DNA of 64,000 nucleotides, taken from Neoroseomonas lacus (lineage in GTDB: Bacteria; Pseudomonadota; Alphaproteobacteria; Acetobacterales; Acetobacteraceae). The translations under genes were made by a program, and so were the position numbers. Numbering within the stretch: the first letter of the stretch is position 1; the number at the start of each line of letters is the position of its first letter. The notes under the pieces are model-generated. The model was not told the DNA's origin. It did not search any database and worked only from the letters and a program-made list of their open reading frames with translations. The stretch spans positions 186,001 through 250,000 of the forward strand of contig NZ_BMKW01000001.1 of the NCBI RefSeq assembly GCF_014644535.1, read 5' to 3'. Below are positions 44,598-52,348 of the stretch, one piece after another.

Positions 44598-45059
44598 TCA
44601 GCTCGGCGGCGCGGCGCGGCGCCACAGCACGGCAAAGCGGTTGCGCCCGTCGTCACGGCTGTAGCGCTGCCACTCGGTCATCTGCATGACCAGGTGAATA
44701 CCCAGTCCACCCACCGTGCGTTCCTCGACCGACGCATCCGTATCGGGCACCGGCCGGGCGGTCGGGTCGAAGGGGATGCCGTCATCCTCGGTCGCGAGTT
44801 CCACCTCGACGCCATCGTCACGCCGGGTGACCACGGTCGAGACGGTGAAAATGCCCGGCACCGCTCCGGCAGGCCAGGCATAGCGCGCCACATTCGTCAC
44901 CATCTCCTCGGCAACCACGAGGAAGGCGGCGCAGGCGCCGGGCGTGCAGCCGGCATCGGCCAGCGCCTCCTCAAGCCGTGCCAGCACGGCGGCGATGGCG
45001 GCATCGTCCCGCGCACAGGCGAAGTCGAGCCTGCGCGTCGCTGTCTCGTCACTGGTCAC
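44598..45059 (-). CDS. RsbW-like ATP-binding anti-sigma/serine kinase protein
   Basis: This 153-residue protein has a GHKL ATPase fold: the N box VVAEEMVTNVARYAW (Asn56), the G1 box ATEDDGIPFDP and the G2 box TVGGLGIHLVMQM. These fit HATPase_c_2 proteins such as RsbW and SpoIIAB, which phosphorylate a STAS antagonist and bind a sigma factor or other target. The GTG start at 45059 has GAGG upstream, and the STAS gene ends 11 bases earlier, so the pair is coexpressed. No sigma factor gene is seen nearby, so the target may be another protein. Confidence 0.85.
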   Translation of the reverse strand: MTSDETATRRLDFACARDDAAIAAVLARLEEALADAGCTPGACAAFLVVAEEMVTNVARYAWPAGAVPGIFTVSTVVTRRDDGVEVELATEDDGIPFDPTARPVPDTDASVEERTVGGLGIHLVMQMTEWQRYSRDDGRNRFAVLWRRAAPPS

Positions 45060-45069
45060 GCCGGGCGCC

Positions 45070-45408
45070 TCAGGCGCCGATGAGGCGGCGGGCGTCTTCC
45101 TCATCGGCGCCGATCGACAGCACCTTCGAGAAGCCGGAGATGTCGAACACCTCCTGCACCGCCGCCGGCAGCCCGAACAGCGCGAGCCGGCCATCCGAGG
45201 CCTTGGCCCGCTTCGCCGCCATCAGCACGACGCGCAAGCCGGCCGAGGAAACATAGGCAACATCGCGCATATCGAGGATGACGCGCGGCGCCGGCCCGGC
45301 GAAGCTGCCGAGGATCGCACCCTCCGCCTTGACGGTCGCGTTGTTGTCGAGCCGGCCCTTCAGCCGATGCAGCACAACGCCGTCGGTCGCCTGGGTATAG
45401 ATGTCCAT
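45070..45408 (-). CDS. STAS domain anti-sigma factor antagonist
   Basis: This 112-residue STAS protein has the core ILDMRDVAYVSSAGLRVVL, where Ser55 (in SSAG) is the expected phosphorylation site of RsbV/SpoIIAA-type antagonists. GGAAGGGA lies before the ATG. It is next to an RsbW-like kinase gene downstream and a PP2C phosphatase gene 115 bases upstream. Together they form the classic partner-switching set: kinase, antagonist, phosphatase. Confidence 0.9.
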   Translation of the reverse strand: MDIYTQATDGVVLHRLKGRLDNNATVKAEGAILGSFAGPAPRVILDMRDVAYVSSAGLRVVLMAAKRAKASDGRLALFGLPAAVQEVFDISGFSKVLSIGADEEDARRLIGA

Positions 45409-45523
45409 CGCGATGGTCCCTTCCGGATGAGGTCGCGTTCGGTGGAATCATCCGAACGCGTGAGGATGTTAGCCAAACAATGCCCGGGGCAGGCTGTGCG
45501 CATGCTTGTGAACGCGGCCTGCG

Positions 45524-47587
45524 CTAATCGCCTGCGACGGCCACCACCTCGCCGGCATAGGCGAGGCAGAGCAGTGTGATGTCGTCGGCCTGCGGGCAGC
45601 CTTCGGCGAAGTCGTTCACCACCGCGGCGATGTGGCCGACCAGCTGGGCGGGGTCCGATCCCGCAGCGGCGATCAGCGCGGCTGTCAGGCGGTCGTCGCC
45701 GAACAGGCTGCCATCGGCACGGTCGGCCTCGGTGACGCCATCGGTGAACAGCACCAGCGTCTCGCCCGGCGTGAGCCGCGTCTCGCGGTCGTCGAAAATG
45801 AAATCCTCGACGACGCCGAGCGCGATGCCATCCGCCCCGCCCAGCGCGCGCTGGCAGGCGGAGGCGCCGACCACGCGCGGCGGGTTGTGACCCGCATTGG
45901 CGTAGCGCAGATGGCCGCTCTCAGGATCGAGGATGGCGACGAAGGCGGTGGCGAACATCATCGTCGGGTTGTCGGCGGCGAGCGCCGAATTGGCCTGGAA
46001 CAGCGCCTCGGCCGGGCTCGCCCCGCGCGACATCGCCGCGCGCAACAGGCTACGCGTCATGGCGACGAAGATCGCCGCGGCGACGCCCTTGCCGGAAGCA
46101 TCGCCCACCATCACGGCGAGACCGCCATCGGGCAGCCGCATCACGTCGTAGAAGTCGCCGCCCACTTCCTTGGCCGGCCACATCGCCGCGTGCATCTCGA
46201 AGGACGAGGAAACGGGGAAGACCGAGGGCAGGCTTTCCAGTTGCAGCCGGCGCGCGACTTGAAGCTCCTGCACCATGCGTTCGAGCAGCACGCGCTGGTC
46301 CAGCGCCTGGCGCACTGTGTCGAGGTCGCGCGTGCGCTCGGTCAGCAGGGCCTCGAGCTTGGTATGGCGGTTCAGCACGCTCTCGACCATGCTCTGGAAC
46401 GCCTCGGCGAGGCCGGCGCCGCCCTGCCCCTCGCCCTGTTCGAGGCGGCGCAGCACCGCCGTCACCGCCGCGCGTTCCGAGGCTTCGAACACCTCCGCGA
46501 GGCGCGTCAGTTCACCGCCGATCAGCGCGAGGTGACGGCGGCGGGCCAGGCGGTCGCGCGTCTCCATCCGGTCGAGCGCGAGGCCGCTGCTGCGCAGCAC
46601 GCCGAGGGCACGGGCGATCTGGCCGATCTCGTCGTCGCGTTCATCGACCGATGCGCTGGCCAGCCGGTCACCGCCGGCGATGGCGCGCAGCACCCCGGCG
46701 AGGTCGGTCAGCGGCTCCAGCGCCGCACGCAGCATGCGGTACAGCAGGATGCCGGCGGTCAGGATCACCACCACCAGCACCAGGCCGGCGACCAACAGCA
46801 CCACCTCATACCGCTGCGCCGATTGCGACACATCCTGCAGCACGAAGAGCCGCGCCACCGGCACGCCGCTGCTGCCCATCAGCATGGTGGGCACGATCTG
46901 CATCCAGCGGCCGTCATGGCGGAAGCTGACCGGCATGGCGGCATCGCGCGCGCCGGCCGCCTCGATGCTGTGCCAGGCGCTCGCCCCCTGCGGCAGCAAT
47001 GGACGGCCGGCGAGGTCGGCGACCAGCGCCTGCCCCCCCAGCGCGGCACCGATCACCTCCAGCGTCGGCGCGAAGGCGGCCCCGGCGGCGACCACCTGTG
47101 GCCCCTGCCCGCGCGCGAAGGCCACCAGATGCAGCCCACCGCCATCGGGTATCGGCTCGATACCGCTGTCCCCCGTGCCGGGCTGGTATTCGCGCAGCAC
47201 CGCGGCGGTGTCGATCATGCCTTCGACGGCATGTTCGGCGGGCTGGGCGAGCAACACGCGGCCACCGCGCGCGATCACTTCGATGCGCTCGATAGGCGCC
47301 GCACCCTCGCGCAACACCTCCAGCCGCGCCCGGGCGGCGGGGATGTCGCCCCGCTCGAGTTCCTGCGCCAAGGCGGCATCGGTGGCGATGCGCTCTACCG
47401 CCTCGGTCAGCGGCCGCGCGGCGCGCAGCATCTCGCGCGAAACGACGGCGACCTGGCGCGCGACGGTGAGCTCGCCGACGCGCCCGTCGCGTTCCTGCAA
47501 CAGCAGCCAGGCCGGGACGGCGACGGCCGCGGCGACGATCGGGACAATGGCGGCGGCGAGCGCGATGATGCGGGTGCGGAGCAGCAT
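45524..47587 (-). CDS. Transmembrane HAMP/PP2C (SpoIIE-type) serine phosphatase
   Basis: This 687-residue protein has an N-terminal membrane segment (about residues 6-28), an extracytoplasmic sensor region (about 30-310), a second membrane segment (VVLLVAGLVLVVVILTAGIL), a HAMP domain and a coiled coil. It ends in a PP2C SpoIIE-like phosphatase with VGGDFYDVMRLPDGGLAVM, GDASGKGV and a late ADDITLL metal-ligand Asp. It should dephosphorylate the STAS antagonist in response to an envelope signal. It starts seven bases after the substrate-binding protein gene, so the sensor region may interact with that protein. Confidence 0.92.
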   Translation of the reverse strand: MLLRTRIIALAAAIVPIVAAAVAVPAWLLLQERDGRVGELTVARQVAVVSREMLRAARPLTEAVERIATDAALAQELERGDIPAARARLEVLREGAAPIERIEVIARGGRVLLAQPAEHAVEGMIDTAAVLREYQPGTGDSGIEPIPDGGGLHLVAFARGQGPQVVAAGAAFAPTLEVIGAALGGQALVADLAGRPLLPQGASAWHSIEAAGARDAAMPVSFRHDGRWMQIVPTMLMGSSGVPVARLFVLQDVSQSAQRYEVVLLVAGLVLVVVILTAGILLYRMLRAALEPLTDLAGVLRAIAGGDRLASASVDERDDEIGQIARALGVLRSSGLALDRMETRDRLARRRHLALIGGELTRLAEVFEASERAAVTAVLRRLEQGEGQGGAGLAEAFQSMVESVLNRHTKLEALLTERTRDLDTVRQALDQRVLLERMVQELQVARRLQLESLPSVFPVSSSFEMHAAMWPAKEVGGDFYDVMRLPDGGLAVMVGDASGKGVAAAIFVAMTRSLLRAAMSRGASPAEALFQANSALAADNPTMMFATAFVAILDPESGHLRYANAGHNPPRVVGASACQRALGGADGIALGVVEDFIFDDRETRLTPGETLVLFTDGVTEADRADGSLFGDDRLTAALIAAAGSDPAQLVGHIAAVVNDFAEGCPQADDITLLCLAYAGEVVAVAGD

Positions 47588-47594
47588 GATGCGT

Positions 47595-48581
47595 CTAGAC
47601 CGCCTCGGCGATGCGCAGGAGTTCGACCGGCGGATAGGCGCGCAGCCGCCGCGCCGTTTCCATGCGCACGAGATAGGAGAAGCGTGACAGCGTCTCGACC
47701 GGGATCGCCGCCGGCGACACGCCGCCGAACAGGATCTGCTCCGCCTTGAAGCCGGTGAAGGCGCCGACGCTGTAGTAGCGGCTGACCAGCCCGGCCAGCC
47801 CATCGGCGAAGGCGACGAAACGCTCCGACGCGGCGAAGCTCGGCAGGCCCTCCTGCAGGGCGGCGGCGGTCAGCACGGCGCGATGTTCGTTGAGGAAGGT
47901 GTCGGGCGGGATGTAGAGCCATTCCGCGCCGGCCTCGCGCGCCGCGGTCACCAGCCCCGGAATGGCGTCGGGTTGCGGGCGGCCATCGGCCAGCGGCACC
48001 GGGAGGCTGTGCAGCACGGCACCGCGCGTGGCGAGCTGTTCGGCCATCTCCTCCAGCGTCACAATCGAGTTGCGCTCGCGCGGGTTGAACAGCGCAGCGG
48101 CGCGTTGGAAGGGCCGATAGGATTCCATCGCGCGCAGCTGCACCGCGACCGGGGCGATGTATTCGGTGCCGGTCACCGGCCGGCCCGGCGCGGCGCGGCT
48201 GCGCACGACGCGATTGCGCACCGGGTCGGTAACGATGTTGAAGACGACAGGCATGCCGTTCAGATGCCGCGCCGGGTCATGCGCATCCCACGGCCCGAGC
48301 GCCGCCATGGTCAGCGTCGTGCCCCACAGGTAAACGAGGTCCGGCCGCATCGCCTGCGCCTGCCGCACCATGGCCGGCACGCGGGAGAGGTCCTCCTCGG
48401 CGTTACTCACCACCAATTCGACATCGAGCCGGCGTGCGGCGAAGTAATCGCGGAAGCCGTCGCAGGCTTCCTCCCAGCCGCGGAACAGCATCATCAGGAT
48501 ACGCGGGCGGCGCTGGGCGCGCGCGACAGCCGGCGCAACGAGCCCAAGCGCGGCGGCGGCGACGAGCGGACGACGACGCAT
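47595..48581 (-). CDS. TrpX/DUF534-type ABC substrate-binding protein (orphan)
   Basis: This 328-residue protein has a signal peptide (about residues 1-22) and the ABC_sub_bind (PF04392) features: MVRQAQAMRPDLVYLWGTT, VFNIVTDPVRNRVV and ALFNPRERNSIVTLEEMAE. It ends MAARRL-like. Known relatives bind tryptophan, other amino acids or small organics. There is no permease or ATPase partner. Instead it is coupled to the MFS fusion gene upstream (TGATG) and to the phosphatase gene downstream, so it probably feeds a ligand signal to the two-segment sensor proteins. Confidence 0.82.
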   Translation of the reverse strand: MRRRPLVAAAALGLVAPAVARAQRRPRILMMLFRGWEEACDGFRDYFAARRLDVELVVSNAEEDLSRVPAMVRQAQAMRPDLVYLWGTTLTMAALGPWDAHDPARHLNGMPVVFNIVTDPVRNRVVRSRAAPGRPVTGTEYIAPVAVQLRAMESYRPFQRAAALFNPRERNSIVTLEEMAEQLATRGAVLHSLPVPLADGRPQPDAIPGLVTAAREAGAEWLYIPPDTFLNEHRAVLTAAALQEGLPSFAASERFVAFADGLAGLVSRYYSVGAFTGFKAEQILFGGVSPAAIPVETLSRFSYLVRMETARRLRAYPPVELLRIAEAV

Positions 48582-50650
48582 CACGGCGCACTCCCCATGG
48601 CGGCCGCGCGTCGGCCGGCCTGCTGCACCACGGCGTAGGCCAGGCCTGCCAGCGCCGTCACCGCGCCGAGCACGCCCATCGCCCAGACGGTATCGCCGCG
48701 CGTCAACAGCCATGCGGCGGCGAAAGGCCCGATCACGCTGCCGATGCGCTCGCCCAGCCGCAGGAAGGAGAGCAGCAATGGCGTCGACCCGCTGCCCGTC
48801 GCCGCCGCGGCCGCGAGCATCGGCGCCGAGGCGAGGCCCTGCGCCGCACCGGTCACCGCGATGGCGATGGGCAGCGCCACGGCCTCCGGCAGGATGGGGA
48901 TCATCAGCAGCGCCGCGCCATTCAGCAGCGCACCACCCCAGATCAGCCCGCCACCGATGCGCACGCGGTCGGCCAGCCAACCGCCCAGCGTGATGGCCGG
49001 CAGCATGCACAGCCCGTACAGCATGACGTTGCGCCCGATCGCCGCCTGACTCTCACCCAGGTCGCGCAGCGCGAGCGGCGCGAGGTAGAAGATCACGCCG
49101 GCCAGCACCACCTTCGCCGGCACCGCGGCGAGCAGCAGCAGCGCCGTGAAACGCGCATTGCCGAAGGCGGCACGCGCGCCAGCGAGCACGCTCTCGGCGG
49201 CCGCCCCCGCCTCGGCGAGGCCGCGCGGGATAGCCCGCAGCGCCACCAGCATCACCACGACCACCAGCGCCACCGAGGCCACGAATGTCGCCGCATAGCC
49301 GAGCCGGTCGGCGATCACCGCGCCGATCGCGGTGCCGCAGACCGCGCCGCTCATTACCGCGCCGGTGAAACCGCCCAGCGAGCGCGCCAGCCGTCCCTGC
49401 CGCGCGGCGAGCGCCATCTGCGCCTGGCAGGCGATGGTCAGCACCGCATAGCCGATGCCACACAGCACGCGCGCGGCGGCGAAGGGCAGCAACTCCGTGG
49501 CGAGCGCCGCGCCCAGATAGCCGAGCGCCGCGAGGCCGCCACCGATCAGGATCGCCCCACGCGGCCCGCGCCGCGCCGTGAGCCGCCCGCCATAGGGCGT
49601 GGCCAGCGCCACGGCGGCGACGAAGGCGGAGATCGGCAGCGCTGCCAGCAGGTCGGGCGAAAGGAAGGGCGGTGCGCCGCGCGCCAGATCCCGACCGAGC
49701 AGCGGGATGAAGGAGGTGGAAAGCTGCTCGGCGACGACGAAGAGGAAGAGCGGCAGCCTTGCCGCGCTCGCACTGCCCGCCAGCGGTTCCGGGACCGCGC
49801 CGCCGTCGCGAAAGCGCAGCCGGTCGTGCAGGCCGTCGAGCACCGCGGCAGCCTCCCTTGCCGCCCGGCCACCCGCCGAAGCTGCCTCCGCCGCCAGCCA
49901 TTCGAGATAGGCCCAGCGGTCACCAAGCCGCCGCACCAGCGCGTTCACCGCGCGCGCCACGGCGCCGGCCTCATCCGTCGCGCCGGTAACGGCCTGCGCG
50001 GTGCAATCGCCGGCACTGAGCCGGCGCGCCATGCGCTCGATCATCGAGAGCGGCCCGATCACCGTGCGGTCGATGACGAAGCGCAGCAGTTCCATCGCCA
50101 GCATCACCGCGACCAGCAGCACGATCACGAGGTCCCAGCTTGTATCCTCGATGACGCCATCGACCGCGGCGCGGCTGACGCCGACCAGCAACCAGCCCTG
50201 CGGCCGACCGCCCGGGGCTGCGACGGCCACCGCCGTCTCGTAGATGCCGGGCAAGGCGCGGCGCAGCATCCCATCGCCGGGCAGCACCGCCGGCGGCACC
50301 AAGGGCTCGAAGCTGGCGGCGGCCGGCCCGGCGGTGGCGCGCGGCTGGCCCGCCAGGTCGGTCAGCACCAGATAGGCGACCGCCGGCTGGCTCGCCGCCA
50401 TGTCCGCCAGGTATTCGCTCGTACCGACCAACTCGTCGAAGGGAATGCCGAGGCCGAGCGCGCGCTCGAGTGGGTTGGCGACCACGACGCCGATCACCGC
50501 CGCCTCGCGCTCGATCGCCGGGCGCACTTCGCGGTCGAAGGCGCCGAGAGCCGCGAAGGAGACCGCGACCACCGTGCCCAGCAGCACCAGCGCCGCGATG
50601 ATGGACAGGTTGCGCACCAGGCGGCGGACGATGTGCTCGGTGCTGATCAT
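48581..50650 (-). CDS. Sensor-HAMP-MFS fusion protein
   Basis: This 689-residue protein joins two modules that are usually separate. Residues 1-250 are a sensor: a membrane segment (IIAALVLLGTVVAVSFAAL), an extracytoplasmic domain, a second membrane segment (about 172-192) and a HAMP-like helix pair (PLSMIERMARRLSAGD). Residues about 300-680 are a complete MFS transporter of about 12 segments, including TPYGGRLTARRGPRGAI (the loop 2-3 motif) and RVLCGIGYAVL. Both ends overlap neighbours (ATGA, TGATG). It may sense and move one compound. I know of no named family with this layout. Confidence 0.82.
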   Translation of the reverse strand: MISTEHIVRRLVRNLSIIAALVLLGTVVAVSFAALGAFDREVRPAIEREAAVIGVVVANPLERALGLGIPFDELVGTSEYLADMAASQPAVAYLVLTDLAGQPRATAGPAAASFEPLVPPAVLPGDGMLRRALPGIYETAVAVAAPGGRPQGWLLVGVSRAAVDGVIEDTSWDLVIVLLVAVMLAMELLRFVIDRTVIGPLSMIERMARRLSAGDCTAQAVTGATDEAGAVARAVNALVRRLGDRWAYLEWLAAEAASAGGRAAREAAAVLDGLHDRLRFRDGGAVPEPLAGSASAARLPLFLFVVAEQLSTSFIPLLGRDLARGAPPFLSPDLLAALPISAFVAAVALATPYGGRLTARRGPRGAILIGGGLAALGYLGAALATELLPFAAARVLCGIGYAVLTIACQAQMALAARQGRLARSLGGFTGAVMSGAVCGTAIGAVIADRLGYAATFVASVALVVVVMLVALRAIPRGLAEAGAAAESVLAGARAAFGNARFTALLLLAAVPAKVVLAGVIFYLAPLALRDLGESQAAIGRNVMLYGLCMLPAITLGGWLADRVRIGGGLIWGGALLNGAALLMIPILPEAVALPIAIAVTGAAQGLASAPMLAAAAATGSGSTPLLLSFLRLGERIGSVIGPFAAAWLLTRGDTVWAMGVLGAVTALAGLAYAVVQQAGRRAAAMGSAP

Positions 50651-51402
50651 GCGTTGCGTTCCGGGGCGCGGGCGGCGATGGCTTCAAGCTGGCGCTCGGC
50701 ATCGTCCAGCGTTGCGCCGTGGCGATGGATGGCCTCCCGCAGGCCTTGCAGCATCGCCTCCTCCGTCGCGGGTGCACCGCCGCCTGCGAGCAGCCCGGCC
50801 AATTGCGCGAAGAGCGCGCGCGTCGGCCGTGCCACCAGGAAGATGGCGAGCCAGGCGAGCGGCAGGCCGATCGCCAACGCGGTTAATCCGGGCCCGGCCA
50901 TGGCGAGCGCGACCGCCGTCAGCCGGTCGGCAATGCCCGCCCGGCCATAGCCGAGCAGCAGGCTGCCTTCCCGCTGGCCGAAGCTGTTGACGACGGGCAT
51001 GCCGATCCAGTCGAGCCCGCCGAACCGCGCGAGGCGCCGCGTGGTGCCCGCCGGCAGCAGCGCAGGGGCGGCGGCATCGCCGATGCGCACGCGTTCGGTG
51101 TCGAACAGCACGCGCCCGCCGGCATCGGCCACGGTAATGCGTTGCAGGTCCACATCGCGCCCGAAGGCACGGTCGAGTAGCGACTGCGCCCCCGGCACGT
51201 CGGCCAGCCGCACACCGATATTCATCCCGCGTTCGAAGGTATCGACGAGGTCGGCGCCGATGGTGGTGAACATGCGCTGATGCTGGATCAGGAGTAGACG
51301 CTCGAACTTCAGGTAGTTGAGCGCGGTGACCAAGGTGCAGGCGAGTACGGTCAGCGCCGTCAGCAGCAGGCCGATGCGGGTGGCGAAGGACGACCCCGTC
51401 AT
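50647..51402 (-). CDS. Two-TM sensor-like protein without output domain
   Basis: This 251-residue protein has a membrane segment (about residues 9-29), an extracytoplasmic region (about 30-165, with GGRVLFDTERVRIGD and DWIGMPVVNSFGQREGSLLL, like dCache/CHASE-type sensors), a second segment (about 170-192) and a short cytoplasmic helical tail. There is no kinase or cyclase output. Its N-terminal layout parallels the MFS fusion that follows with a four-base overlap, so it may be a sensory partner of that protein. Confidence 0.7.
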   Translation of the reverse strand: MTGSSFATRIGLLLTALTVLACTLVTALNYLKFERLLLIQHQRMFTTIGADLVDTFERGMNIGVRLADVPGAQSLLDRAFGRDVDLQRITVADAGGRVLFDTERVRIGDAAAPALLPAGTTRRLARFGGLDWIGMPVVNSFGQREGSLLLGYGRAGIADRLTAVALAMAGPGLTALAIGLPLAWLAIFLVARPTRALFAQLAGLLAGGGAPATEEAMLQGLREAIHRHGATLDDAERQLEAIAARAPERNA

Positions 51403-52205
51403 GCCGGGACGGCGCTGCACAGGGTTGGTGGCAGCAGCGCTTCCGCCAGCAGCCCGAGATAGTCGACCGCCGAGACCAGCGGCATGGCGCCGCGTTCGAA
51501 CGCATCGAAGGCGGTCGCGTCGGGCATGCGGAAATACTGGCCGCCGGCGGGCTGCCCATGGCCGCGCGGCGGATGCCCGGCCGCCGCCGCGCGCACCGCG
51601 GCGGCAGCGAGCGTCGCACCGCCGCGATACAGCTCGGCGATGTGCCACAGCAGGCAGCGCTGATCGTCGCGCGCCACGCTGTGCTCGGCGATCAGCGGGC
51701 CGGTGTCGATGCCGGCATCGACGATGTGCAGGCTCGATGCAAGGCGCGATTCACCCAGCGCCGCCTGCCAGAAGGGCGCGAACAGGCCGCGATAGCGCGG
51801 CAGCGGACCGGGATGGACATTGAGGATGCCCATCGGCACCGCATCGATGACGCGCTGGGGGAAGATCAGGCTGAAGCGCATCGACACCACCATGTCCGGG
51901 CAGCGGTCGAGCAGGCATCGCGCGCCGCCGTCGCGGCGCAGGTCGGGCAGCGGCAGCCAGGATTCCGGGCGCAGCGATTCCGGCGCGCCCGCCCATTCGC
52001 CCATCGTCGCCGGATGCAGCGTGCCGATCGGGAATTCGCGCTCCAGCGCGCTCAGCAGGCGCAGGCCCGGCACGCTGTCCTCGGCCGGGCGGACCTTGGT
52101 GCTGCAGAAGACGTCGACCTCCGCCGCATCGCCCAGTTCGCCGAGAAAGCGGCGCGCGGCGATGACGCCGAAAATGTCGCGCTTCACGCAGAGGGCAACA
52201 CGCAT
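51399..52205 (-). CDS. Formyltransferase family protein
   Basis: This 268-residue protein contains the formyltransferase signature NVHPGPLPRYRG, which supplies the catalytic Asn and His, and the Asp region DAGIDTGPLI. The fold resembles methionyl-tRNA formyltransferase and sugar N-formyltransferases, but it is shorter than Fmt and lacks a clear C-terminal tRNA domain. It is the first gene of the signalling operon, with a four-base overlap to the sensor gene. A formylated small molecule, modified sugar or protein could be the product; the substrate is unknown. Confidence 0.82.
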   Translation of the reverse strand: MRVALCVKRDIFGVIAARRFLGELGDAAEVDVFCSTKVRPAEDSVPGLRLLSALEREFPIGTLHPATMGEWAGAPESLRPESWLPLPDLRRDGGARCLLDRCPDMVVSMRFSLIFPQRVIDAVPMGILNVHPGPLPRYRGLFAPFWQAALGESRLASSLHIVDAGIDTGPLIAEHSVARDDQRCLLWHIAELYRGGATLAAAAVRAAAAGHPPRGHGQPAGGQYFRMPDATAFDAFERGAMPLVSAVDYLGLLAEALLPPTLCSAVPA

Positions 52206-52285
52206 CGCGAGCCATTCCCGAACCGTTGCATCGTGGCGTGAGGCAGGCCGATGCCCCCGCCGCATCGGACCCTAGGCCGGCGACC

Positions 52286-52316
52286 CTTACGTCTTGTTGA
52301 ACAAATCGGCCGTAAG
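52286..52316. promoter_or_regulatory. Nested dyad upstream of the permease
   Basis: CTTACG (52286-52291) and CGTAAG (52311-52316) flank the palindrome TTGTTGAACAA (52294-52304) in the gap between the divergent formyltransferase operon and the permease gene. It could be an operator or a leader hairpin. No purine riboswitch structure was seen. Confidence 0.35.
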
Positions 52317-52348
52317 ACGGTTCCGGTTCGAGGGGAGCCGACGGCGCC

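Noticed and set aside
45632-50950. Two very long plus-strand frames (705 and 838 codons)
   Set aside because: Both are shadows of the minus-strand phosphatase, binding protein and MFS genes and are dominated by Arg, Gln and His.
52206-52348. Purine riboswitch before the NCS2 permease
   Set aside because: No three-way junction with conserved loops could be found; only simple dyads are present.
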